This document shows positions 9,416 through 19,661 of a stretch of 64,000 nt of DNA, in pieces. Within the stretch, counting starts at the first letter, position 1, and the number at the start of each line of letters is the position of its first letter. The stretch lies in the NCBI GenBank assembly GCA_026005135.1, contig BPKM01000009.1:1-64000 (forward strand). Reading direction: 5' to 3'. This DNA comes from Leptospiraceae bacterium. GTDB lineage: Bacteria; Spirochaetota; Leptospiria; Leptospirales; Leptonemataceae. A program made the position numbers and the translations under genes. Below the pieces are notes generated by a model. It made no database searches and was not told the DNA's origin. It saw only the letters and a program-made list of their open reading frames with translations.

Positions 9416-10273
9416 ATGACAAAACATAAATTTACTCTAAAATACGACGAATTCTTTAAAATCGTAACTAAAAACTTCTTTGAACTCCTAAACTGCAACG
9501 TCATAACAGAATACGAAATTCTTAATCTACCCAAAAAAGCAGACATCATTATCATTAAAAATCCTAATACTAAAAAATTTGAATTATTTAAATATTTTAA
9601 AATTCATAATATCATATCTTTTAAATCCGAAAAAGATAAACCTTCTATCAAAGATTTTAACGACCTATTTATCTATCTTACGGGCTTCTGTAATAGAGAA
9701 AAATCCGCTAACCTTAATAATACTACTATTACTCTTATTACCCCAGACTTTACTAAATCATTCAAAAATCTATTAAATAAACATGCCATATTATTACAAG
9801 ATGGTCTTTATAAATTCCATAATGATTTATTAAATATCTACTTTATCGAAATCAATCAACTTGATATTAATGCATACGAAATAGAATATCTCTATATCTT
9901 CGCTAATCAAAATAAATTAAAAGAAGGTCTAAAAAACATTAAACTAATTCCCATTAAAGATAAAAAAATGATTGCATTATTACATGAAATGTATTATGTT
10001 AGATATAGTAATTTCGAAAAACAATTACCAGAGGGTATTAAAATGCCAAAAGTTTACGAAGCTGATATTACTGACTTAGTTAAACCACACTACGAAAAAG
10101 GTTTACAAGAAGGATTGCAAAAAGGAAAACTGGAAGGTTTACAGGAAGGGCAACTAAAAGCAAAAATAGAAACAGCGAAGAAAATGAAAAAAGAAGGTTT
10201 ATCGATTGATTTAATTGTAAAAATAACTGGCTTATCTAAAAAAGATTTAAAAAAATACGGAATTACTGAATAA
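9416..10273 (+). CDS. Rpn-like family protein, copy 6 (285 aa)
   Basis: This is the longest intact copy. It begins MTKHKF rather than MPKHKF and has YEILNLPKKADII and FKIHNIISF as private or semi-private changes. Five G-x-x-[EK] units (GLQEGLQKGKLEGLQEGQLK) match copy 2. The spacer before it reads ccatctatg rather than ccctctatg at the start codon, the same as before copy 8. Confidence 0.82.
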   Translation: MTKHKFTLKYDEFFKIVTKNFFELLNCNVITEYEILNLPKKADIIIIKNPNTKKFELFKYFKIHNIISFKSEKDKPSIKDFNDLFIYLTGFCNREKSANLNNTTITLITPDFTKSFKNLLNKHAILLQDGLYKFHNDLLNIYFIEINQLDINAYEIEYLYIFANQNKLKEGLKNIKLIPIKDKKMIALLHEMYYVRYSNFEKQLPEGIKMPKVYEADITDLVKPHYEKGLQEGLQKGKLEGLQEGQLKAKIETAKKMKKEGLSIDLIVKITGLSKKDLKKYGITE

Positions 10274-10398
10274 TTTCTGCCCAATCCCCTACCCATTGAT
10301 TTTTAGATAGTAAATCAAATTTTATAATTTTTTCTCAAACTAATCCTTCTTTTTCTTAACTTATCCTATAAATTCCGATAATCAAAATATATCCCTCT

Positions 10399-11220
10399 AT
10401 GCCAAAACATAAATTTACTCTAAAATACGACGAATTCTTTAAAATCGTAACCAAAAACTTCTTTGAACTACTAAACTGCAACGTCATAACAGAATACGAA
10501 ATTCTTAATCTACCCAAAAAAGCAGACATCATTATCATTAAAAATCCTAATACTAAAAAACTAGAATTATTTAAATATTTCAAATTATTCAACATTATAT
10601 CTTTTAAATCCGAAAAAGATAAACCCTCTATCAAAGATTTTAACGACCTATTTATCTATCTTACGGGATTCTGTAATAGAGAAAAATCCGCTAACTTAAA
10701 TAATACTACTATTACTCTTATTACCCCAGATTTTACTAAATCATTCAAAAATCTATTAAATAAACATGCCATATTATTACAAGATGGTCTTTATAAATTC
10801 CATAATGATTTATTAAATATCTACTTTATCGAAATCAATCAACTTGATATTAATGCATACGAAATAGAATATCTCTATATCTTCGCTAATCAAAATAAAT
10901 TAAAAGAAGGTCTAAAAAACATTAAACTAATTCCCATTAAAGATAAAAAAATGATTGCATTATTACAAGAAATGTATTATGTTAGATATAGTAATTTCGA
11001 AAAACAATTACCAGAGGGTATTAAAATGCCAAAAGTTTACGAAGCTGATATTACGGACTTAGTAAAACCACACTACGAAAAAGGTTTACAAGAAGGAGAA
11101 TTAAAAGCAAAAATAGAAACAGCAAAAAAAATGTTAAAAAAAGGATATTCCATACAGGACATTTGTGATATTACTGGCTTATCTAAAAAAGATTTAAAAA
11201 AATACGGAATTACTGAATAA
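10399..11220 (+). CDS. Rpn-like family protein, copy 7 (273 aa), alternative C-terminus
   Basis: This copy is intact, with two G-x-x-[EK] units as in copy 3. Its last 35 residues differ: KKMLKKGYSIQDICDITGLSKKDLKKYGITE replaces the KKMKKEGLSIDLIVKITGLS type. The change is confined to about 45 nucleotides between identical flanks, which looks like a localised conversion event rather than drift. The replaced stretch still reads as a helix-turn-helix-like element, so its binding specificity rather than its fold may have changed. Confidence 0.82.
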   Translation: MPKHKFTLKYDEFFKIVTKNFFELLNCNVITEYEILNLPKKADIIIIKNPNTKKLELFKYFKLFNIISFKSEKDKPSIKDFNDLFIYLTGFCNREKSANLNNTTITLITPDFTKSFKNLLNKHAILLQDGLYKFHNDLLNIYFIEINQLDINAYEIEYLYIFANQNKLKEGLKNIKLIPIKDKKMIALLQEMYYVRYSNFEKQLPEGIKMPKVYEADITDLVKPHYEKGLQEGELKAKIETAKKMLKKGYSIQDICDITGLSKKDLKKYGITE

Positions 11221-11345
11221 TTTCTGCCCAATCCCCTACCCATTGATTTTTAGATAGTAAATTAAATTTTATAATTTTTTCTCAAACTAATCCTTCTTTT
11301 TATTAACTTATTCTATAAATTCCGATAATCAAAATATATCCATCT

Positions 11346-12452
11346 ATGCCAAAACATAAATTTACTCTAAAATACGACGAATTCTTTAAAATCGTAACCA
11401 AAAACTTCTTTGAACTACTAAACTGCAACGTCATCACCGAATACGAAATTCTTAAACTACCCAAAAAAGCAGACATCATTATCATTAAAAATCCTAATAC
11501 TAAAAAATTTGAATTATTTAAATATTTTAAAATTTATAATATCATCTTTTTTAGAATTACTTTTTTGCAAAAGGCTTTATTACGTTATTTTTTTTCTTAT
11601 TGTTATATGGTTGAATTTTTGTTTTTTATGAATTTTCCTTTTTTATAATTTTTTATAATTCTTGTTTATATCAAATCCAAATTTTTATTATATATAATAT
11701 TTTATAAATATTTATAACTTTAAGGTTATATATTTTGTTTGCAAAAAAGCAGAAAATCCGAAAAAGATAAACCCTCTATCAAAGATTTTAACGACCTATT
11801 TATCTATCTTACAGGATTCTGTAATAGAGAAAAATCCGCTAACTTAAATAATACTACCATTACTCTTATAACACCAGACTTTACTAAATCATTCAAAAAT
11901 CTATTAAATAAACATGCCATATTATTACAAGATGGTCTTTATAAATTCCATAATGATTTATTAAATATCTACTTTATCGAAATCAATCAACTTGATATTA
12001 ATGCATACGAAATAGAATATCTCTATATCTTCGCTAATCTAAATAAATTAAAAGAAGGTCTAAAAAATATTAAACTAATTCCCATTAAAGATAAAAAAAT
12101 GATTGCATTATTACAAGAAATGTATTATGTTAGATATAGTAATTTCGAAAAACAATTACCAGAGGGTATCAAAATGCCAAAAGTTTACGAAGCTGATATT
12201 ACGGACTTAGTTAAACCACACTATGAAAAAGGTTTACAGGAAGGTTTACAAAAAGGAAAACTGGAAGGAAAATTAGAAGGATTACAGGAAGGAATCCAAA
12301 AAGGAAAACTGGAAGGTTTACAGGAAGGGCAACTAAAAGCAAAAATAGAAACAGCAAAAAAAATGTTAAAAAAAGGATATTCCATACAGGACATTTGTGA
12401 TATAACTGGCTTATCTAAAAAAGATTTAAAAAAATACGGAATTACTGAATAA
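11346..12452 (+). pseudogene. Rpn-like family gene, copy 8, split by a ~208-bp insertion
   Basis: The gene starts normally and reads to FKIYNII, then enters unrelated sequence at about 11546. The family sequence returns at about 11753 (KSEKDKPSIKDFNDL) and continues to 12452. The insertion replaces a few bases of the gene rather than leaving a clear target duplication. As it stands the first part would encode 100 residues. The 3' part has nine G-x-x-[EK] units, the most in the array, and the alternative KKMLKKGYSIQDICDITG tail shared with copy 7. Confidence 0.88.
11546..11753. mobile_element. small MITE-like insertion in Rpn copy 8
   Basis: About 208 bp of extremely AT-rich sequence absent from the other seven copies. 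Near its ends are the inverted repeats cttttttgcaaa (11560-11571) and tttgcaaaaaag (11738-11749). No ORF of note and no clear target duplication are visible; about 7 bp of the gene (atctttt) are missing at the junction. It could be a non-autonomous element or a recombination patch. Confidence 0.55.
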
Positions 12453-12499
12453 TTTCTGCTCCAATCTCCTACCCATTGATTTTTCATTTCTTTTTTTCT

Positions 12500-15400
12500 C
12501 TATAGATTTTCTTCGATAATTTTTATTTCGTCTTTTGTTAAGCCATAGAGTTTGTATACAAGTTCGTCTATTTGTTTTTCGAGGTCGTTTACCTTTGTCT
12601 GTTTTTGCTGGTTGGTTTCGCAATCGTCTGATTGGATAAAGGAAAGAATTTGATCAACTAACCGCTCTATCTGATTTACTAATTGTTTGTTTTCGGGAGT
12701 GATAGTTTGAATAGGGAGTTGCCAATAAATTTTTCTTTATCTATCTGTTATCACCTAGATTCCCTGTTATTTTTAAACAAAACTTACAGTTTATGATTTA
12801 AAACCATTCAGATATTTTAAGTTTTCAATCATGAATAAATACGTTAGCTACAATAAATCTATCGTATTATATAAAAATGGATCTTAACTGTTTAATGCTA
12901 TACATTCTTTTCATTTTCAAAATTCGATCATTATCCAATCTTATGTCCCACCATAATGGTTTCATCACGATGATAAGCCTTTTATTCTTCGTGAAATATA
13001 TTTTTTAGGTATTAAGAATGTTCTTTTGTTTTTTCCATCTATGTTTATATAGTAATCTCTAGGAATTTTATTTATAATTCTCCATTGAATCTCATTTTTC
13101 ATATATTTTCTTCCATTCTTAATACTGGTAATATGCTCGATTTTTTTTCTATATCTTTATTTTGAAAGTATAAACCGATTATATTTTCTTTGAAATATGA
13201 AGAGCATAACAAGAATACTAGTTTAACATCCCTTTTAATTTTTCTCAATTTATCATATTTTTTCTTATTTTTGTCATTGAATAGTTCCAATACTAATTAT
13301 GTAAATTATTAAGATATGCCTTTTTTTTAATCTTGTTGTATTTTCTCGATCTTCTTCATTGTAAAAATAAATGTATTCATTTTTACTTCTCAGAATAGTT
13401 TTAAATTGATACTATAATAATCTTGTATCACAGTAATAGCATTTTTAAATTTTACAGTTAAATCAATAACTCTAAGCATATTATAATTTATTACAAAATT
13501 TCTTAATTTTTCTCCATACTTGTCCTCATCCATATTTTGGAATTATAAAGCTAAAATTCCATTATTTTTTAAAATTATATGCCTTTTCAATTAAAAATAT
13601 CAAGTACAGCAATTTTAATCTTATTTTCTATACAAAATTTCCAATATTTTATCATTTTCCTGTATTGCATATACGGCGGATTCCCAATCACAATATCAAA
13701 GCCATCTGTAATACCAAACATCCATTCGGGATCAAACCAGCTTGCTACATTATGTTGATCATAGGGATCAAATTCTACGATTTTTTGGGCTATTTCTGTA
13801 TCCCATCCACAATTGAGTAAAATTGTTTTAATTTTTTCTCGTATTTCTTTATCTTTTTGGATTGCATTTATTTTATGTTGTCGATTTACAGCATTAAAAT
13901 ACTTTTCTCTTATTTCTTTTAATTCTTCTTCTAATTTTAGAATTTCTAAATTTTTTAAACTATTTTGATGATCTTGTTTTAAAGGAATTAAGGTATTTGC
14001 TGCAATTAATTTTGTTTCTAAATTTGGTAAAGGTCTTATGCCATAATTTTGTTCTGGATCTTCTATAACTTTTTGATCTATAACAAGTGTTAGAAAAAAT
14101 CGTAATTTAGATAATTGAATTGCAATAGGCTGTATATCTACACCATATAAACATTGTTCAATTAAATATAATTTTCTTGCATAATCATCAAAAAAATAAT
14201 CTTTATTAAAAGATTCTTCTATTTCTTTTAATTTTTGATCTACTAATTTTAAGGCTTTTTGTTTTATTTCGTCGTCATTTAATTGCTGTATTCGTTCTTT
14301 ATCTTCTTTTAAAATCTTAATTTGTTTATTTATTACATCTTCTATTATAATCTTTTTCCAAAGTTTATTATCTGGATCTAATCGTTGTAGTAAAAATACC
14401 ATTTTTTGTAAAGCACCCTGTAAAAAGGCACCACTTCCAACTGCTGGATCAAGTATCTTTAACTGATTTATAATTCTTATAAGATTTTCTTTTTCTTTAT
14501 CGGTAAAAATCTGGTCCTCGTATTCTATAGAAGGATCAAATAATAGTTCTATTTTTTCCTCTGGTAATTCTTCGTTATATTGTTCTTTATAGCATATTTT
14601 AATCCTTTCTTTTAAGGATTCATTTACCATATATTCTACAATTTGTTTTGGGGTATAATAAGAACCTGTTTCTTTTCTTGCTGCTTCGCTCGATTCGGGT
14701 AAATAATAAGCAAGTAAATTTTCGAAGACTTTTCCTATTAATTCTGGATCTAATGCAACTTCTACATCAAGAGGTGTATTTTCTTCTATGGTAAAAATAT
14801 ATTTTTTTAAAATAGGTATCAAACCATATTCGTCAAAAAATATATGATCTGGTACCTTTGCTCTTTTTTTTATATTTCTCGAAAATCCATCAATATAAAT
14901 AATCTTATTATCGTTATCTATTTTATCAAGACATTCAAATAATCCTCCGTTTAAAAAGGGTATTGTAGAAAATAATTCTATAACCTCTTCTGGTGGAATT
15001 AAAAATAAATCCTCGTATCGATAAAGGTTATAAACACCATAATTGTTTTTATTTTTAGGAAATCCTTCGTCTTTTGCAAAAGCTCTTTCTTTTATAGGTC
15101 GATTTAATGTAGCAAAAAATAAATTCTGTAAGATTGCATTATAATAATGATTTTTTTTCCCAAAATCTTTTACAATATTTTTTAAAAAATCTGTATCAAA
15201 TAGTTCCTCTGGAATTAACTTCATTTCTTTTAAGTACCAGATAAAGATAATACGAGAGATCATTCGTAGTAACGTCATCTGTTTAAATGCTTGTTCATCT
15301 ATATTAAGATCATTGGGGAATTCGATTTCATCTAATGCATAAAAATACCATTCTGTTATATCTTTTATAAAATTATCGATTAAAATATCAATTTCGAAAA

Positions 15401-15965
15401 CTTTTTGTAAATTATCATAAGCATATTTAAAATTCTTAATATCATCATTATAAAACTTTTCTAATATCCTTATATGACCAGTATGAGGGTTTAATAAATT
15501 TATATTATATAAAAGATAAACTTTTCCAATTCGTATTTTATTTTGTAAATCTTTTCTTTTATAGTTGGTTCGTTCACAATTTACAATAGATAAAAAATCT
15601 TGATATTTAAAAAAAACTAATACTGGTAAACCATAATAATTTCTACTGATTAATCGTGCTATTTCTTTTAAATGAGTTTTTTTCGGTATCTCTGTTAATT
15701 CTACCGCAAAAACCAGAATACCTTTGTAATCATCATCAATTTGAGTATTTAAAGAAGGTAAATCATCCCAGAGAAATAAATAGGTTTCATTGATATAATT
15801 ATACCATTCTTTTTGTTTTAAAGACTCTTCTGTAAGAGATGTATTTTTTAATTTCTGATTTTCGAATAAAAATAAGGTTTGTAATGGTTTATCTGATTGT
15901 TGTTTTATTTGAATTCCAAAACTATTAAAAAAATTACTAATGCCATTTTTAAAATCTTCCTTCAT
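12500..15965 (-). pseudogene. decayed type IIG (Eco57I-like) restriction-modification enzyme
   Basis: The intact N-terminal 792 residues include an N-terminal nuclease-like region, ETGSYYTPKQIVEYMV (about 440-455), the SAM motif LDPAVGSGAFLQGAL (about 520), and the adenine methyltransferase motif IGNPPYMQYRK (about 765). The frame is then lost. Remnants continue on the same strand: IEKAYNF and YGEKLRNFVINYNMLRVID near 13450-13590, SSILPVLR near 13110, and a clear C-terminal end IYWQLPIQTITPENKQLVNQIERLVDQIL ... IDELVYKLYGLTKDEIKIIEENL with stop at 12500. Such enzymes methylate and cut DNA with one polypeptide. The stretch 12453-13586 holds only these remnants. It lies 125 bp downstream of the PLD-helicase gene. 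Confidence 0.8.
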
Positions 15966-16090
15966 CTTTTTTAAAGATTTCCTTAATGGGTGAACGAACT
16001 TCTGTCGCCATATAAAAACAATAATTTGTTATATTATTCTGTCAAGAATTATAAAACATATTAAATAATAATTTTATAAATATATTTTAT

Positions 16091-19000
16091 TTAGGAATTT
16101 TCCACATACATCCAACAAATTAAATCTATATTATTAAGATTATATAATTCTTCGAATTTATATGGTTTTTGATTGGATAACTTAGACGTTCTATTCTCTG
16201 ATGCAAGATTTAGAATTTCTAATTGATTCGGATTAATTTTTTCTTTATTAAAATCAAATTTATTTAGAGACCATAAAGATAAGGCTTTCTTTAAATTTTC
16301 TAGAAAGGTTTTTGTTTTTTTAATATCTCCATCTATAAAAACTGGTAAATAAGTTGGATAATCTTTATTTTGTTTTAGAAACTCTAAGATTTCCAATTGT
16401 GGATAATCTAAATTCTCCCTATTGACGGGGACAATTTCTTTTCCCGATTCATCAATAAAAATTAATATTTTTTCTATATAATCTATTTTTTTTGTATTAG
16501 ATGGTTTTTTTACTCCTAATAATGCTACAATACCCTTATTAAAATTTTTATTATTTAACATATCTATAGAGGGATTTTTTAAACCACTAAATATTCCATT
16601 TCGTATTTTTTTATATTGTTCGTATTTTTTTCTTAGTTGCTCTCTAAATAAATCATAAGAAAAATCATCAAAACCTAATTTATTTTCTCCAGAATCCCAT
16701 TCAAAATCCTGTTTTAAAATTTGTTCTTTAAATTGTTCATATAATTTTCTTTCTTCTTCTAAAATAATATCTACTTCTTTTAATTTCTGTTGAACTTCTT
16801 CTGTAATGGCTTCGATTTCTGTTTTGGTTAGAATCATCATTAAAAATTTGTTGGTTATTTTTTGTTTTAACTTTAAATAATCTTCTATACTATCTGCTGC
16901 CCAGAAATTATAAATATAAATTTCTTTATAAGGACTTCCGACTCTATCGATACGTCCAATTCTCTGAATTAATCGTACAGGGTTCCAGTGAATATCATAA
17001 TTAATTATATGACGTGCTTCTTGAAGATTCTGTCCTTCGCTTAAGACATCTGTTGCAATTAATATATTAATAGGGTTTTCTAATTTTTTTATAATTTCTT
17101 TTTTATTGTTTTTTTTAATCCATTCTTTCCATTCTAAATAATTTTCCCACTGCGTTTTATTTTTATCCATAGGGAATTGCTGTTCTTTTTCTAAAAATAA
17201 TTTTGTAAAAGGTGTAAATCGCTCTAAAATTTCCTGCTGATTAAATGTATATTCTGATTTATCTTTTTGAATATTTCCAGTAATAATAGCAATAGAATCA
17301 AATTCTTTTTTTAATTCATTAAATAAATATTCTGCTGTATCGTGATAACTGGTAAATATAATAACTTTTTCATTTTTATGTTGTATATCATGTAAAATTT
17401 TTTTTAATTCTTTTAATTTTTTATCTTCTGTTTGTCTCTGTTCTAATGTTAATTTATAATTTTCTATCTTTTGAACTAAACGTTCTAAAATATCTATATC
17501 TACTTCTAAGGATTTTTTAAAAGCTTCAATATTTCCAGACTCTGCTATATCTTTTAATGAGATCTGATTCGATTTTCCTATATAAAATTCATCAAATAAT
17601 GTTTCGTCTTCCTCTTCTTCTTTTTGTCTAATATTTTCTATAATAGATATTAAATCTATCTTTTCTTCTTTTTTATTTAATACATTATCTTTAATATTAT
17701 TTTCATTAATAAAAGTTTCTACTTTTTGATGTACTTCTTTAAAATATTCATAAATTCTTTTTACTGTTAAATAAAAAGCATACCAGGAAGATTCTATCCG
17801 TTTTATTAATAATGTTACCATTATTCCTGTTAAAGCAGATTCTCTAATTCGTGGATCATCTAAAACAGAAATATCTTTTGGTAATATCATAAAAAAAGAA
17901 GGTCTATAAGCAGTAAAAGAAGAGAATAAATTTCTTAAATTTTCTGCTAATTCTTTTGAATCGTTTAATTCTATAAATTTTTTAAATTCATTTTCCATTA
18001 TGGGAACTTCCACATTGATATTGAAAATTTTTTTCTCTGGAAAAGAAAAATCTTTCTCTATTAAAGATAGAAATTTTCTGTTTCTTGCAACAAGCACACT
18101 ATCCATGAATTTTTTAAAATCTTTATCTAATTTATTAATAAATTCTTTAAGTGTTATTTTATTCTCTATATATTCTTCTAATTTTTTTTGTGCATTAATA
18201 AAATTATAATAAATATTAAAATCTGGTAAAATATTTTTAAATGCATTATCATTTTTCTTTGATATAATATAAATCTGGTTTCTTAAATCTTTAAAAGAAT
18301 TATTTATTGGTGTTGCAGTTAATAATAAAACTTTACAATCAGGATTATGGTTTAATATGGTGATTAAATTTTCAAATTTACTTGTTTTATCATTTCTAAA
18401 ATTATGACTTTCATCAATAATAAATAATTTAGGTTTATCGTTTTTAAATAATTTATCACTTCTATCATCATATCTTTCCAACCTTTCCAGATCTTCTAAG
18501 TCTGAATGAGAACGTACAAAAAATTCTAATTCATCATTTTTAAATTTACTTTCAAAATTTTTATGGAACTGTTTCCAATAACTCATTAATCGTTTCGGAC
18601 ATATTATTATTATTTCTCTACCCTGCATCTGATAATATTTTGCAATTGCAAGTGCTGTCCAGGTTTTCCCTAAACCTACTGCATCTGCTAATATTGCCCC
18701 ATTTAATTTTTCTATTTTATAGATTAAACTTCTAACAGCAATTTTCTGGAATTCATACAAACTTTTATATATAATAGTTTCTTCGAGACGTTTAATCTTT
18801 TCTTTTTGCTGTTCGTCTTCTATAAGTTGATCCTCAAAAAGCTCAATTAGTATTTTATAGTAAATATCTTCCGGAGAATAAGGCTTTAAAATCTGATCTA
18901 CTAATTGCAAAATAAAATCTTTATAGGAAATTTTTTTCTTTTCTTTTTCTATATATATTATTTTATCATTATGAGCTTTAGGGCTATTCCATAATTCTTT

Positions 19001-19510
19001 AAACCATTGTTTTAATTCATTATATTCCGACTCTTTACCTGTTTTTGCAATACTCATTTCTACATTGCTGGTTTCTTTTAAACCAAGCCCAGCAGAAGTA
19101 AGGTTTGCACTTCCTGTAACATAAAAACATAATGCATCATCATTTGTATTTTCGAATAAATATAATTTTGCATGGCAAAAATTGGGTTCTAATGTTTTTA
19201 TCTTAAAATTCTGATTATTTAATAATGCTTTAATTTTCTCTTTTTCGATAATTACTTTATCTAAATTTTCAATAGAAAGAGAATCATTAATTAGATCAAT
19301 AAAACGTAAAGTTTCAAAGCCATCTTCTTCGTTTACCTCTCCTAAAATACAATTTATTTCTTCTAATTTTGAGCTTAAATCAGCCAAAAAACTTAGTCCC
19401 CTTAAAGAAAAAAATCCAGAAACAAAGTAAAATTTTCCATTAGATGATTTTTCAATTATCCTTTCATTTAAAAAATCATATAAACATTTATTACGATTAT
19501 CAATTAACAT
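16091..19510 (-). CDS. PLD-nuclease domain fused to SNF2-family helicase
   Basis: This is a protein of 1139 residues. The N-terminal part has a phospholipase-D nuclease motif: HAKLYLF (about residue 118) followed by GSANLTSAGLG. A SNF2/DEAD-type ATPase follows, with ILADAVGLGKTWTALAIAK (Walker A, about 270), FIIDESHNFRND (Walker B, about 365) and LLLTATPINN. The C-terminal helicase half contains VIIFTSYHDTAEYLF, IATDVLSEGQNLQEARHIINYD and RLIQRIGRIDRVGSP. Proteins of this architecture occur in defence islands next to Eco57I-like methylases, as here, and probably translocate on and cut foreign DNA. The gene is full length although its partner is decayed. Confidence 0.85.
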   Translation of the reverse strand: MLIDNRNKCLYDFLNERIIEKSSNGKFYFVSGFFSLRGLSFLADLSSKLEEINCILGEVNEEDGFETLRFIDLINDSLSIENLDKVIIEKEKIKALLNNQNFKIKTLEPNFCHAKLYLFENTNDDALCFYVTGSANLTSAGLGLKETSNVEMSIAKTGKESEYNELKQWFKELWNSPKAHNDKIIYIEKEKKKISYKDFILQLVDQILKPYSPEDIYYKILIELFEDQLIEDEQQKEKIKRLEETIIYKSLYEFQKIAVRSLIYKIEKLNGAILADAVGLGKTWTALAIAKYYQMQGREIIIICPKRLMSYWKQFHKNFESKFKNDELEFFVRSHSDLEDLERLERYDDRSDKLFKNDKPKLFIIDESHNFRNDKTSKFENLITILNHNPDCKVLLLTATPINNSFKDLRNQIYIISKKNDNAFKNILPDFNIYYNFINAQKKLEEYIENKITLKEFINKLDKDFKKFMDSVLVARNRKFLSLIEKDFSFPEKKIFNINVEVPIMENEFKKFIELNDSKELAENLRNLFSSFTAYRPSFFMILPKDISVLDDPRIRESALTGIMVTLLIKRIESSWYAFYLTVKRIYEYFKEVHQKVETFINENNIKDNVLNKKEEKIDLISIIENIRQKEEEEDETLFDEFYIGKSNQISLKDIAESGNIEAFKKSLEVDIDILERLVQKIENYKLTLEQRQTEDKKLKELKKILHDIQHKNEKVIIFTSYHDTAEYLFNELKKEFDSIAIITGNIQKDKSEYTFNQQEILERFTPFTKLFLEKEQQFPMDKNKTQWENYLEWKEWIKKNNKKEIIKKLENPINILIATDVLSEGQNLQEARHIINYDIHWNPVRLIQRIGRIDRVGSPYKEIYIYNFWAADSIEDYLKLKQKITNKFLMMILTKTEIEAITEEVQQKLKEVDIILEEERKLYEQFKEQILKQDFEWDSGENKLGFDDFSYDLFREQLRKKYEQYKKIRNGIFSGLKNPSIDMLNNKNFNKGIVALLGVKKPSNTKKIDYIEKILIFIDESGKEIVPVNRENLDYPQLEILEFLKQNKDYPTYLPVFIDGDIKKTKTFLENLKKALSLWSLNKFDFNKEKINPNQLEILNLASENRTSKLSNQKPYKFEELYNLNNIDLICWMYVENS

Positions 19511-19661
19511 AAAATTATATTATTTTTTTTATAATTTTTTGTCAAACAAATCTTGCATAATAGTTATTGAATTTTAAAATTATTATTTTATAAACAAAAA
19601 AATAACTTGATAAATAATAAAATATAAATAATTTGATAAAAAATTTCCGAGGCTATTTTTT

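Larger units (their letters stand above)
4507..12485 (+). repeat. tandem array of eight Rpn-like gene units (about 0.95-1.2 kb each)
   Basis: Eight near-identical units lie head to tail. Each has a short upstream block (aattccgataatcaaaatatatc before the ATG), one gene, and a trailing block beginning with tttctgcccaatc. The spacers from stop to next ATG are 126 bp once and 125 bp six times. Unit length differs mainly through a 12-bp coding repeat near the 3' end of each gene. Sequence differences are patchy and shared between non-adjacent units, which points to recombination or gene conversion between copies. The array ends just before the decayed restriction gene. Confidence 0.95.

Noticed and set aside
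4507-12485. CRISPR-like array
   Set aside because: Units are about 1 kb and encode proteins; no short repeats with unique spacers exist anywhere in the window.
5221-12487. Minus-strand ORFs with repeated CKPSCKPFS and MLNNLKYLNNSS peptides
   Set aside because: Shadows of the Rpn genes, repeated in every copy because the DNA is repeated.
12426-12623. 65-residue minus-strand ORF MRNQPAKTDKGKRPRKTNRR
   Set aside because: Another frame of the C-terminal remnant of the restriction enzyme, which has the family sequence in the correct frame.
13099-13290. 63-residue minus-strand ORF as a separate gene
   Set aside because: It looks like a remnant of the decayed type IIG enzyme (SSILPVLR segment), not an independent gene.
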